A DNA stretch of 64,000 nt from Bradyrhizobium liaoningense (lineage in GTDB: Bacteria > Pseudomonadota > Alphaproteobacteria > Rhizobiales > Xanthobacteraceae). Shown here piece after piece: positions 8,900 to 17,256 of the stretch; within the stretch, counting starts at the first letter, position 1; each line of letters opens with the position of its first letter. The notes beneath the pieces are model-generated. The model was not told the origin of the DNA. It ran no database searches and saw nothing but the letters and a program-made list of their open reading frames with translations. Both the position numbers and the translations under genes were made by a program. The stretch covers positions 60,608 through 124,607 of the forward strand of contig NZ_JAFCJM010000019.1 in the NCBI RefSeq assembly GCF_018130955.1. Reading direction: 5' to 3'.

Positions 8900-8958
8900 A
8901 TTGTCCCTGTGCGCACCAGCCGTCACCCGCTATCTCTCGCTTCGGAAGGTGAGGTGAC

Positions 8959-9819
8959 ATGGAGCGAACGACCGTCGGCTGGGGCAGCGGCCTCCTCGGC
9001 GTGGTGATTTTCAGCGGATCGCTGCCGGCGACACGCGTGGCGGTGGCCGATTTCACGCCGATCTTCCTCACCTCCGCGCGCGCCGCGATCGCCGCATTGC
9101 TCGGCGCGCTGTGTCTCCTCGCGCTTCGCGAAAAACCGCCCGGACGTGCCGACCTTGTGCCGCTGACGATCGTTGCCGTCGGCGTGGTCGTCGGCTTCCC
9201 GCTGCTCACCGCGCTCGCGCTGACGCATATCACCGCGGCGCATTCGATCGTCTTCGTCGGTCTGTTGCCGCTATCGACCGCCATCTTCGGCGTGCAGCGC
9301 GGCGGCGAGCGGCCGAAGCCGGCGTTCTGGCTGTTCTCGATTCTGGGCGCGGGGACGGTGGTAGGTTTTGCGCTCGCACGCAGCGGCGGCGGTTCGGTAA
9401 CCGGCGATGCGCTGATGGTCGCGGCGATCTTGCTTTGTGGGCTCGGCTATGCCGAAGGGGCCGCGCTCTCGCGCCGGCTCGGCGGCTGGCAGGTCATTTC
9501 CTGGGCGCTGCTGTTGTCGCTGCCGGTGATGGCGGTGCTCACGCTCCTCACGCTGCCGGACAGTTGGACCGGCGTCGGTGTGCCCGCCTGGATCGGGCTC
9601 GCCTATGTCTCCGTCTTCAGCATGCTGGTCGGCTTCATCTTCTGGTATCGCGGCCTGGCGCTGGGCGGAATCGCCGGCGTCGGGCAGTTGCAGCTCCTGC
9701 AACCCTTCTTCGGTTTCGTGCTCGCAGCGGCGTTGCTACACGAGCCGGTCGCCTGGACCATGGTCGCATCGACCGCAATCGTCGTCCTCTGCGTCGCCGG
9801 GGCGCGACGCTTCGCCTGA
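8959..9819 (+). CDS. EamA/DMT family transporter
   Basis: A 286-residue inner-membrane protein with about ten hydrophobic segments arranged as two EamA repeats. The protein opens with a short loop and VVIFSGSLPATRVAV, and the second repeat contains YVSVFSMLVGFIFWYRGLALGG, a motif common in drug/metabolite exporters. The ATG at 8959 follows AAGGTGAG. DMT exporters of this kind commonly export amino acids or other metabolites. Being divergent from a MocR gene supports export of an amine or amino acid sensed by that regulator. The substrate is unknown. Confidence 0.88.
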   Translation: MERTTVGWGSGLLGVVIFSGSLPATRVAVADFTPIFLTSARAAIAALLGALCLLALREKPPGRADLVPLTIVAVGVVVGFPLLTALALTHITAAHSIVFVGLLPLSTAIFGVQRGGERPKPAFWLFSILGAGTVVGFALARSGGGSVTGDALMVAAILLCGLGYAEGAALSRRLGGWQVISWALLLSLPVMAVLTLLTLPDSWTGVGVPAWIGLAYVSVFSMLVGFIFWYRGLALGGIAGVGQLQLLQPFFGFVLAAALLHEPVAWTMVASTAIVVLCVAGARRFA

Positions 9820-9887
9820 CGGCTTCTCGCGCGGGAACAGCGCAACGCGCGCAGGCGTTATGTCTTCTGCTGAGAGGAGACAGGACA

Positions 9888-10091
9888 ATGGGACTTGCCC
9901 AATACGCGGTTGTTCCGATCAGGGACCAATGGGGCGTGCTGCACGACGGCAACGTCAACGGCGAGTACGCCACCAAGGAATCGGCGTTTGAATCGGCCGC
10001 CGCGGCGGCTTCGCTCGCGATCCGTCAGGGACACGAGGTCCATCTCAGTGTTCCCGGACGTGAGCTCGGCGAGTCCGCGCTCGGAACCTGA
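9888..10091 (+). CDS. Small conserved-type hypothetical protein (DUF2188-like)
   Basis: A 67-residue soluble protein beginning MGLAQYAVVPIRDQWGVLHD. A strand-rich first half is followed by an alanine-rich helix (ATKESAFESAAAAASLAIRQ) and a strand ending EVHLSVPG. That layout resembles the small DUF2188-like fold, but the match is from memory and weak. The ATG at 9888 follows GAGGAGACAGG, a good ribosome site. No function is assigned. Confidence 0.65.
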   Translation: MGLAQYAVVPIRDQWGVLHDGNVNGEYATKESAFESAAAAASLAIRQGHEVHLSVPGRELGESALGT

Positions 10092-10117
10092 CGTACTGCC
10101 TTGGCGTTCTCGCGAAT

Positions 10118-10531
10118 TTAATGGACCCGCCGGCTCGGGCTGGAAGGTTCGTCGTGGGTCTGCTCGACGATCTGCGCGATCGGGCTCGACTGGTGGTGTA
10201 CGAGACGCCAGGTATCGCCGACGCGGCGAAAGTGGTTGGCGGCAGCAAGCGCGGTACCGTCCACGATCTCGATGCACAGCACCCGCCCGGAATCGCCCTC
10301 GACGATTGCTTGCGGCTCGGCACAGGCGACCTGCGGCCGTTCCGGATTTTGCAGGATGTCGCGCCAGCTTCCGATCACGGTGGCGCGCCCGATGATCGCG
10401 GGCCAGCCAGGATGGATGCAGGAGATGCTGTCATCATCCGCCCACAGCCGCTCCATCGCCGCGAAATCGCCCGCCGCGAAGGCTGCGTAGAACGCCGCGT
10501 TGGCGGCGATGACCCTGCTTTCCTTCGTCAT
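10118..10531 (-). CDS. NTF2-like/SnoaL-type protein
   Basis: A 137-residue protein of the nuclear transport factor 2 superfamily. The opening helix AANAAFYAAFAAGDFAAMERLWADDD is the standard start of DUF4440/SnoaL-like domains, followed by CIHPGWPAIIGRATVIGSWRDIL. Such cone-shaped folds are small-molecule enzymes or binding proteins. I prefer the ATG at 10531 (MTKES) over one six codons earlier at 10549. It lies downstream of the fructuronate-reductase-like gene on the same strand, but no shared role is evident. Confidence 0.8.
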   Translation of the reverse strand: MTKESRVIAANAAFYAAFAAGDFAAMERLWADDDSISCIHPGWPAIIGRATVIGSWRDILQNPERPQVACAEPQAIVEGDSGRVLCIEIVDGTALAAANHFRRVGDTWRLVHHQSSPIAQIVEQTHDEPSSPSRRVH

Positions 10532-10573
10532 GCTTCCCGGGTGGGCCAAAGACGCGGAAAAATCAAGACCTAT

Positions 10574-12034
10574 TCAGCTCTCCGCCACCGTCTGCCGCGC
10601 GCCTTGCGCGTAGAGACGGCCGAGCGCGGCCGTGACCGCATCGCGAAGGCGCGGATCGGAGCCGAGCGGGCCGAACACTTTTTCAACGCCGAGCAGCGCC
10701 GGCGCGAGCCGTTCAGCGACCGGGCCCGCCTCGTTCGCGAGTGCGGCAAACTCCCGGGCGAGGGGGTCGCGCACGTCGATCGCGCGGCCCTGTTCGTCCA
10801 TTGCGGTGACGTAGCGCATCCAGCCGGCGACGGCGAGCGCATGCGTTGCGATCGGCAGGCCAAGGCGCAGCCGATCCTGCATTGCACCGAGCAGCCGCTG
10901 CGGAAGCTTTTGCGAGCCGTCCATGGCGATCTGCCAGGTGCGGTGATGCAGCGCCGGATTGGCAAAACGCTGGAGCAGCGAGGCGCGATAGGCGGCAAGG
11001 TCGGTGCCATCGGGCATGACAAGCGTCACCGCGGCCTCCTCCATCACCCGCGCGGCGAGCCGCGCGAAGTTCGGATCGGCCATGGTGTCGGCGATGGTCT
11101 CGTAGCCTGCGAGATAGCCGAGATAGGCGAGCGCGGAATGGCTGGCATTGAGCAGCCGCAGCTTCATCAGCTCGAACGGCTTGACGTCGGCGACCAGCTC
11201 GACGCCCGCGCCGGCCAGATCCGGCCGCCCTGCCGAGAAGCGGTCCTCGACCACCCATTGTGTGAACGGCTCGGTCATGACCGGCCACGCATCGTCCATT
11301 CCGAGCGCGCCCGACACGGCGGCGCGGTCGGCATCCGTCGTCTCCGGCACGATGCGGTCGACCATGGTGCAGGGGAAGGCGACGCTATCTGATATCCACT
11401 TGCCGAGATCCTTGGATCGCAGGGCCGCGAATTGCGTCACGATCCGCTGCACGGTGTGGCCGTTGGCCGCAAGATTGTCGCAGCAAAGCACGGTGAACGG
11501 CGAAAGCCCCTGCGCCCGCCGGCGCGCCAGCGCGGCAACGATGAAGCCGGGCGCCGAGCGCGGCGCGTCCGGATTATTGAGGTCGTGCACGATGTCCGGA
11601 TGGCGCTCGTCCAGGTCGCCGGTCTGCGGCGTGTGGCAATAGCCCTTTTCGGTGACGGTCAGCGAGACGATGCGCGTCGCGCTATCTGCCATGCGCGCGA
11701 CCAGTCGCGCGGGATTCTCGCGCGCGACCTCGCTGCCGATGAGCGAACCGATCACGCGATAGGCGGTGCCTTCGGCCGCACGTACCGCGACGGTGTAGAG
11801 ATGGTCCTGCGGTGCGAGTGCGTCGCGCGTATCAGGGCTGCGCAGGCTGGCGCCGACGATGCCCCAGCCGGGCGCACCGGCGGCAAGGCAATCGTCGATG
11901 ACGACGGCCTGATGGGCCCGATGGAATGCACCGAGGCCGAGATGCACGATACCCGCCGTCACGCTCGAAAGGTCGTAGGCCGGGCGGCGGATACCTGACG
12001 GCAACCGGTCGAGATGGGCGCGGCCAAGTCGCAT
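10574..12034 (-). CDS. Mannitol dehydrogenase family protein, fructuronate reductase-like
   Basis: A 486-residue polyol-specific long-chain dehydrogenase. The N-terminal nucleotide-binding region has GIVHLGLGAFHRAHQ, and the C-terminal domain carries the catalytic lysine-asparagine-histidine pattern in ELMKLRLLNASHS near residues 288-300. These are the hallmarks of mannitol 2-dehydrogenase, tagaturonate reductase and fructuronate reductase (UxuB). The neighbouring mannonate dehydratase favours D-fructuronate reductase, converting fructuronate to mannonate with NADH. The ATG at 12034 has GGGAGA upstream. It is divergent from the GntR gene across a palindromic operator. Confidence 0.87.
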   Translation of the reverse strand: MRLGRAHLDRLPSGIRRPAYDLSSVTAGIVHLGLGAFHRAHQAVVIDDCLAAGAPGWGIVGASLRSPDTRDALAPQDHLYTVAVRAAEGTAYRVIGSLIGSEVARENPARLVARMADSATRIVSLTVTEKGYCHTPQTGDLDERHPDIVHDLNNPDAPRSAPGFIVAALARRRAQGLSPFTVLCCDNLAANGHTVQRIVTQFAALRSKDLGKWISDSVAFPCTMVDRIVPETTDADRAAVSGALGMDDAWPVMTEPFTQWVVEDRFSAGRPDLAGAGVELVADVKPFELMKLRLLNASHSALAYLGYLAGYETIADTMADPNFARLAARVMEEAAVTLVMPDGTDLAAYRASLLQRFANPALHHRTWQIAMDGSQKLPQRLLGAMQDRLRLGLPIATHALAVAGWMRYVTAMDEQGRAIDVRDPLAREFAALANEAGPVAERLAPALLGVEKVFGPLGSDPRLRDAVTAALGRLYAQGARQTVAES

Positions 12035-12097
12035 GGTCGTCTCCCCTGATTTTCGCGAGCCTTGACATGCCGGCTTTCCTCGGTCAATGCTCCGGTC

Positions 12098-12126
12098 AAT
12101 TGGTAAGACCAATTTTCCAAAATTGG
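12098..12126. promoter_or_regulatory. UxuR/ExuR-like operator with overlapping second palindrome
   Basis: AATTGGT-AAG-ACCAATT at 12098-12114 is a perfect 7-base inverted repeat that closely resembles the UxuR/ExuR box of enteric bacteria (AAATTGGTATACCAATTT). It overlaps a second perfect palindrome, CCAATTTT-CC-AAAATTGG at 12109-12126. Both lie between the divergent fructuronate reductase and FadR-type regulator genes. Binding by that regulator is inferred. Confidence 0.7.
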
Positions 12127-12173
12127 CGGGCCGCCGGGAATGATCCCGAGACGGCCCTTTCGGGGAGGCCAGC

Positions 12174-12989
12174 GTGCCGCTGGAAGCTGTGGAGGCGAGA
12201 CGGCTTTACCGCCAGGTCGCCGATCAATTGCGAGCCTTGATCGACAGCGGCGAGTACGCGGTCGGCTGCCGGCTGCCGACCGAGCGGGAACTCGCCGAGC
12301 AGTTGAAGGTGTCGCGGCCGACCGTGCGCGAAGCGCTGATCGCGCTCGAGGTCGAGGGCCGCCTTCGCATCCGCGTCGGCTCCGGCATCTATGTGATCGA
12401 GCCCGCCGGCGCCGTTCCGTCATTTCCTGCCGCGGCCGTCATGGAAGGCCCCTTCGAGCTGTTGCGCGCGCGCGAATTCCTCGAAGGCGCCATCGCCGAA
12501 CAGGCTGCGCGCGTCGCCAGGCGCGACGATATCGCCCGGATCGATGCATCGATCACTGCTATGGAAAACGTCGAGCATCCCGGCGACATGTCGATGGTCC
12601 ACGACCGCGACTTCCATGTCGCGGTGGCCGGCTGCCTCGGCAATGCCGTGCTGGTGCGCGTCGTCGGCGAGCTGTTCGACCAGCGCCTCAATCCCTATTT
12701 CGCGCAGCTCGCGCATTATTTCGAGAATCCGGCGTCATGGCGCGCCGCGCTCGACGAGCACCGCGCCGTGCGCGACGCCATCGCTGCCCGCGATGGCGAT
12801 CGCGCCCGCGACACCATGCGCGACCATCTGGCGAAATCGCAAAGGCGCTTCGCGCGGAATTTTGGAGCGGAGACGGGTGCGGCTCCGGCGGCGGGCAAGG
12901 GCCGCGCCGCTCGGTCGGTCGCAAAGCCCGCAGGTTCGAAACGGGCAGCAGGAAAGCAGGCCGCTGCGGGGAGATCGCGGCGGTCATGA
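12174..12989 (+). CDS. GntR/FadR-subfamily regulator (UxuR/ExuR-like)
   Basis: A 271-residue regulator. The winged helix-turn-helix at about residues 8-75 contains LPTERELAEQLKVSRPTVREALIALEVEGRLRIRVGSG split over the usual helices, followed by an FCD ligand domain with the metal-type histidine/aspartate positions (DRDFHVAVAG near 142-151). The last 35 residues form a Lys/Ala/Arg-rich tail not typical of FadR proteins. The start is a GTG at 12174 with GGGGAGG upstream. It probably represses the sugar-acid genes on both sides by binding the palindrome at 12098. Confidence 0.9.
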   Translation: MPLEAVEARRLYRQVADQLRALIDSGEYAVGCRLPTERELAEQLKVSRPTVREALIALEVEGRLRIRVGSGIYVIEPAGAVPSFPAAAVMEGPFELLRAREFLEGAIAEQAARVARRDDIARIDASITAMENVEHPGDMSMVHDRDFHVAVAGCLGNAVLVRVVGELFDQRLNPYFAQLAHYFENPASWRAALDEHRAVRDAIAARDGDRARDTMRDHLAKSQRRFARNFGAETGAAPAAGKGRAARSVAKPAGSKRAAGKQAAAGRSRRS

Positions 12990-13056
12990 GTTGGGCGGCC
13001 CGGGCTCGATAGACCGGGCGAAAAAGAAGCAGACTTGAACGATGGAGGAAAAATCG

Positions 13057-14034
13057 ATGTTGAAGAAGATGACGATTGCGCTCGCCGTGTCGGCGAGCAC
13101 GCTACTCGCAGCCGCTGGTCCCGGCATGGCGCAGACCAAGCTGAAATGGGCCCATGTCTACGAGACCTCGGAGCCGTTCCACACCGCCTCCATCTGGGCC
13201 GCGCAGGAGATCGGCAAGCGCACCAACGGGCGCTACCAGATCGACGTCTATCCGGCCTCCCAACTCGGCAAGGAAACTGACATCAACCAGGGCCTGTCGC
13301 TCGGCTCGGTCGACATCATCATCTCCGGCTCGAGCTTTGCGGCCAAGAGCTTCCCGCCGATCGGCGTGACCTATTATCCCTACACCTTCCGCGATGCCGA
13401 TCATCTGCTCGCCTACACCAAGAGCGACATCTTCAAGGAGCTCGCGCAAGGCTACGAGGACAAGAGTGGTCATCACATCGTGGCGGTGACCTATTACGGC
13501 GTGCGCCAGACCTCGTCCAACAAGCCGATCAAGGCTTGCGCCGACATGAAGGGCCTGAAGATGCGCGTGCCCGACGTGCCGGCCTATCTTGCGATGCCGC
13601 GCGCCTGCGGCGCCAACACCGCGCCGATCGCCTTCGCCGAAGTCTATCTCGCGCTCCAGAACGGCACGGTCGAGGCCCAGGAGAATCCGCTGACCACGAT
13701 CGAGGCCAAGAAGTTCTACGAAGTGCAGAAGCACATCGTGTTGACCGGCCACATTGTCGACCATCTCAACACCGTTGTTGCCGGCGGCCTTTGGAAGAAG
13801 CTCAGCGACGAGGACAAGAAGATCTTCACCGATGTGGCGCAGGAAGCGGCTGCGAAGGCAACCGGCGAGATCAAGCAGAACGAAGCCAAGCTGGTCGCCT
13901 TCTTCAAGGACAAGGGCCTGACGGTGACGGAAGTCGACAAGAACGAGTTCCGCGATACCGTTCTGAAGAACGTCACGTTCGAAAGCTTCGGCTATCGCAA
14001 GGCCGACTGGGACCGCATCCAGGCGGTGAAATAA
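13057..14034 (+). CDS. TRAP transporter substrate-binding protein (DctP family)
   Basis: A 325-residue periplasmic binding protein. A signal peptide (KKMTIALAVSAS) with a Met-Ala-Gln site ends near residue 26. DctP-family features are KWAHVYETSEPFH at the start of the mature protein and the ligand-binding arginine within LKMRVPDVPAY near residue 170, which in TRAP proteins salt-bridges a carboxylate. The LQNGTVEAQENP motif follows. I chose the ATG at 13057, whose GGAGG lies at the right distance, over one five codons earlier. It should deliver a sugar acid to the membrane subunits encoded next. Confidence 0.93.
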   Translation: MLKKMTIALAVSASTLLAAAGPGMAQTKLKWAHVYETSEPFHTASIWAAQEIGKRTNGRYQIDVYPASQLGKETDINQGLSLGSVDIIISGSSFAAKSFPPIGVTYYPYTFRDADHLLAYTKSDIFKELAQGYEDKSGHHIVAVTYYGVRQTSSNKPIKACADMKGLKMRVPDVPAYLAMPRACGANTAPIAFAEVYLALQNGTVEAQENPLTTIEAKKFYEVQKHIVLTGHIVDHLNTVVAGGLWKKLSDEDKKIFTDVAQEAAAKATGEIKQNEAKLVAFFKDKGLTVTEVDKNEFRDTVLKNVTFESFGYRKADWDRIQAVK

Positions 14035-14042
14035 CCACAACT

Positions 14043-14124
14043 GTCGTTCCGGGGCGGCTCGAAGAGCCGAACCCGGAACCTCGAGATTCCGGGTTCGATG
14101 CTTGCGCATCGCCCCGGAATGACG
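14043..14124. repeat. Three-stem intergenic palindrome (rhizobial REP-like)
   Basis: An 82-base cruciform-capable element. Outer arms GTCGTTCCGGGGCG and CGCCCCGGAATGAC pair with one mismatch. Inside lie GGCTC-GAA-GAGCC, the long stem GAACCCGGAA/TTCCGGGTTC around a CTCGAG loop, and GATGC-TTGC-GCATC. Elements of this type are dispersed in Bradyrhizobium genomes. It sits between the binding-protein and small-subunit genes, where it could tune expression of the downstream TRAP genes. Confidence 0.8.
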
Positions 14125-14149
14125 ATCCGCCAGATTGGGGAGCAAGCAC

Positions 14150-14728
14150 ATGTCGACCGCCGAATTGCACCGGCAGATCACCGCCGACGAGATCGCCCAT
14201 ACCTTCGAGGAGGAGGCGACGCCGAAGGTGGACCTCGGCCAATACGCCTTCGAGGACTGGGTGGCGCTGGCGATCTTCTGGGTGATGGCGCTCTGCGTTT
14301 TCCTCCAGTTCTTCACCCGCTACGTCCTCAACGACAGCTATGCCTGGACCGAGGAGATCGCGACCTATTGCCTGATCGGCGTGGTCTTCATCGGCTCGTC
14401 GATGTGCGTGCGGCTGTCGCGGCACATCCAGGTCGACCTGATCTACCGCTATCTGCCGCACCTCGCAGCGCGCGTGCTGTCCACGGCGATCGATGCGATC
14501 CGCATCGTGTTCTTCGCCTACGCGGTCAGGCTGGTGTGGATCTACATCAAGGTGATCGGCGATGAGCCGATGACGACGATCAATTTCCCGAAGAACTACG
14601 TCTACTACGCCGCGCTGTTCGGCTTTGTGCTGATGCTCGGGCGTTCGATCCAGGTGGCGGTCGAGAACTGGCGGCGGGGCTATTCCATCCTCGAACGCCC
14701 CGGTGCCTTCGACGGAACGGAAGGGTGA
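14150..14728 (+). CDS. TRAP transporter small permease (DctQ)
   Basis: A 192-residue inner-membrane protein with four predicted membrane segments, including FEDWVALAIFWVMALCVFLQFF and VMLGRSIQVAV. The FTRYVLNDSYAWTEEIATY stretch near residues 59-77 is the standard DctQ motif. The ATG at 14150 follows GGGGAG. An extended soluble N-terminus of about 35 residues precedes the first segment. It is the small membrane partner of the large DctM subunit encoded immediately downstream. Confidence 0.92.
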   Translation: MSTAELHRQITADEIAHTFEEEATPKVDLGQYAFEDWVALAIFWVMALCVFLQFFTRYVLNDSYAWTEEIATYCLIGVVFIGSSMCVRLSRHIQVDLIYRYLPHLAARVLSTAIDAIRIVFFAYAVRLVWIYIKVIGDEPMTTINFPKNYVYYAALFGFVLMLGRSIQVAVENWRRGYSILERPGAFDGTEG

Positions 14729-14732
14729 TGTC

Positions 14733-16139
14733 ATGCTGTTGTTGCTAGGGGGCTTTCTCCTTCTGATGCTGCTGGGCCTGCCGGTGGCGCTGGCCATGGC
14801 GACCTCGTCGCTGCTCTACATCCTCGTCAGCGGCGTCACGCCCGACGTCACGCTGGCCCAGCGCATGATCGCAGGGGTCGAGAGCTTTCCGCTGCTCGCC
14901 GTGCCCTTCTTCATCCTTGCCGGCAACCTCATGAACATCGCCGGCGTCACGGGACGCATCTACAAATTCGCGGTCGCGCTGGTCGGCTGGATGCGCGGCG
15001 GCCTCGGCCACGTCAACATCATCGGCTCGGTGATCTTCTCCGGCATGTCCGGCACCGCGATCGCGGACGCCGCCGGGCTCGGCACCATCGAGATCAAGGC
15101 GATGAAGGATCACGGCTATACGACCGAATTCTCGGTCGGCGTCACCGCGGCGTCAGCGACGCTCGGGCCCATCATCCCGCCGTCGCTGCCCTTCGTGATC
15201 TACGGCATGATGGCCAACGTCTCGATCGGCGCGCTGTTCCTGGGTGGCGTCATTCCCGGCGTGGTCATGACGCTGCTGATGATGGCTACTGTCACCTACT
15301 TCGCGCACAAGAACAAATGGGGCAGCGACACGCCGTTCTCCTGGCCGCAACTGGGATCGGCGGGGCTCGAGATCGTCATCGTGCTGAGTTTCCCGATGGC
15401 AATCTGGCTGATGGTGCTTGCCGGTCTCTCGACCAACATGGCCGTCCTCATCGGCCTCGCTGTCCTGCTCGCGATCGACTGGTATTTTGACTTCTCCGCG
15501 GTGATGGCGCTGATGGCGCCGGTGATCCTGATCGGCGGCATGACGCTCGGCTGGTTCACGCCGACGGAAGCTGCCGTCGCCGCGGTGATCTGGTCGCTGT
15601 TCCTCGGCCTCGTGCGCTATCGCACCATGACGCTCAAGACGGTGGCGAAGGCGACTTTCGACACCATCGAGACCACGGCATCGGTGCTGTTCATCGTCAC
15701 GGCTGCCTCGATCTTCGCCTGGCTGCTCACGGTCTCGCAGGCGGCACAAACGCTCTCCGATGCGATGCTCAGCGTCACCCACAACAAATGGGTGTTCTTG
15801 CTGCTCGCGAACATCCTGATCCTGTTCGTCGGCTGCTTCATCGACACCATCGCGGCGATTACCATTCTGGTGCCGATCCTGCTGCCGATCGTGCTCAAGC
15901 TCGGCATCGACCCGATCCACTTCGGCCTGATCATGACGCTGAACCTGATGATCGGGCTGTTGCATCCGCCACTCGGCATGGTGCTGTTCGTGCTGGCGCG
16001 CGTCGCAAAGCTCTCGGTCGAGCGCACGACGGTTGCGATCCTGCCCTGGCTGGTGCCGCTGCTGCTTGCGCTCGTCGCCATCACCTACATTCCAGACCTC
16101 ACGCTCTGGCTGCCGAAATATATGGGATTGTCCAAATGA
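14733..16139 (+). CDS. TRAP transporter large permease (DctM)
   Basis: A 468-residue sodium-dependent TRAP subunit with about twelve membrane segments. Diagnostic stretches are FPLLAVPFFILAGNLMN near residues 49-65, SGMSGTAIADAAGLGTIEIKAM and the TPTEAAVAAVIWSLF motif, plus FVGCFIDTIAAITILVPILLP in the second half. The ATG at 14733 lies four bases after the DctQ stop. With the two upstream genes it forms a complete TRAP importer, here probably for an aldonate or hexuronate because the adjoining enzymes act on sugar acids. Confidence 0.94.
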   Translation: MLLLLGGFLLLMLLGLPVALAMATSSLLYILVSGVTPDVTLAQRMIAGVESFPLLAVPFFILAGNLMNIAGVTGRIYKFAVALVGWMRGGLGHVNIIGSVIFSGMSGTAIADAAGLGTIEIKAMKDHGYTTEFSVGVTAASATLGPIIPPSLPFVIYGMMANVSIGALFLGGVIPGVVMTLLMMATVTYFAHKNKWGSDTPFSWPQLGSAGLEIVIVLSFPMAIWLMVLAGLSTNMAVLIGLAVLLAIDWYFDFSAVMALMAPVILIGGMTLGWFTPTEAAVAAVIWSLFLGLVRYRTMTLKTVAKATFDTIETTASVLFIVTAASIFAWLLTVSQAAQTLSDAMLSVTHNKWVFLLLANILILFVGCFIDTIAAITILVPILLPIVLKLGIDPIHFGLIMTLNLMIGLLHPPLGMVLFVLARVAKLSVERTTVAILPWLVPLLLALVAITYIPDLTLWLPKYMGLSK

Positions 16140-17185
16140 CCTCTGTTGCTCTCGCCGCCACGCTGTTCGGCCCCGAAGATCTGCGCATGATCGAGCATCC
16201 GCTCGACAAGCTTGCCGATGGCATGGTGCGCATCCGCTTCGGCGCCGGCGGCATCTGCGGCTCCGACATGCACTACTTCCGCCATGCCCGCACCGGCGAC
16301 TTCGTGGTGAAGTCGCCCTTGGTGCTCGGTCACGAGATCTCCGGCGAGGTAGTCGAAATCGCGGGCGCTGCACCGAACCTCAGGGTCGGCGACCGCGTCG
16401 CCGTCAATCCGTCGCGCTGGTGCGGGCATTGCGTCGCCTGCCGCGAGGGCCGGCCGAACCTGTGTGAAAACATCTTCTTCATGGGCTCGGCGTCGAAGAC
16501 CCCGCACATGCAGGGCGGCTTTGCCAACTATTTTGACGCCATCCCTGCGCAATGCGTGAAGATCCCCGACCATGTCTCCTATCAGGCCGCCGCGCTCGCC
16601 GAGCCGCTCGCGGTCTGCCTGCATGCTGTGGCGCGGGCCGGTGACGTCAACGGCAAGCGCGGAATCATTTTTGGAGCGGGGCCGATCGGGCTGCTTACCA
16701 TGCTCGCGGCACGCCGCGCCGGCATGGCTGACGTCACCGTCGCCGACATCGCGCCCGCGCCGCTCGCCTTCGCGACCCGGCTTGGCGCCTCGCATGTCGA
16801 GAACGTCTCCGGCGATGAGGACGGGCTGAAGGCGCAGGCCGCCGCGCGTCCCTACGACGTCGCCTTCGAAGTCTCGGGCACGGCGGCGGGCCTCGCCAGC
16901 GCCATCGGCATCGTTCGCAGGGGCGGCACCGTCGTGCAGATCGGCAATCTGCCGGGCGGACAGATCTCCGTGCCGGCGAATGCCGTCATGGCCAAGGAGA
17001 TCGATCTCAGGGGCTCGTTCCGCTTCGGCTTCGAATTCATGACCGCGGTGGAACTGATCGGCAATGGCAGCGTCGACGTGCTGTCGCTGGTCACCGCCGA
17101 ACGGCCACTCGCGACCGCACCCGACGCGCTGCGGCTGGCGCTGGACCGTTCGCAAAGCGTCAAGGTCGTGCTGACCGCGCAGTAG
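16136..17185 (+). CDS. Zinc alcohol dehydrogenase, L-idonate 5-dehydrogenase-like
   Basis: A 349-residue medium-chain dehydrogenase. The catalytic zinc ligand region GGICGSDMHYFRHA lies near residues 36-49, GHEISGEV follows, and the structural zinc loop has cysteines in CGHCVACREGRPNLC. The Rossmann motif is FGAGPIGLLTMLAA. Overall it resembles L-idonate 5-dehydrogenase (IdnD) and related polyol dehydrogenases. The ATG overlaps the DctM stop as ATGA, so translation is coupled to the transporter. It most likely oxidises a sugar acid brought in by the TRAP system; idonate specificity is not proven. Confidence 0.85.
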   Translation: MTSVALAATLFGPEDLRMIEHPLDKLADGMVRIRFGAGGICGSDMHYFRHARTGDFVVKSPLVLGHEISGEVVEIAGAAPNLRVGDRVAVNPSRWCGHCVACREGRPNLCENIFFMGSASKTPHMQGGFANYFDAIPAQCVKIPDHVSYQAAALAEPLAVCLHAVARAGDVNGKRGIIFGAGPIGLLTMLAARRAGMADVTVADIAPAPLAFATRLGASHVENVSGDEDGLKAQAAARPYDVAFEVSGTAAGLASAIGIVRRGGTVVQIGNLPGGQISVPANAVMAKEIDLRGSFRFGFEFMTAVELIGNGSVDVLSLVTAERPLATAPDALRLALDRSQSVKVVLTAQ

Positions 17186-17196
17186 ATTCTTGTTTT

Positions 17197-17243
17197 GAGC
17201 ATGATCTTTCCGGAAAGCCGCTCACACGTTTCCGGATATGCTC
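17197..17243. repeat. Rhizobial intergenic palindrome
   Basis: GAGCATGATCTTTCCGGAAA pairs imperfectly with TTTCCGGATATGCTC across a 12-base loop. This resembles a common dispersed Bradyrhizobium/rhizobial repeat. It lies directly before the ribosome site of the mannonate dehydratase gene, where an RNA hairpin could affect its translation or mRNA stability. Confidence 0.7.
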
Positions 17244-17256
17244 CAGGGAGAGAGAC

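Noticed and set aside
14043..14124. Palindrome as a rho-independent terminator
   Set aside because: It has strong stems but no T tract, and TRAP genes on both sides clearly belong together.
15153..16373. Minus-strand open frame of 406 codons
   Set aside because: It is antisense to the TRAP large-subunit gene and mostly Arg/Asp/Gln low complexity.
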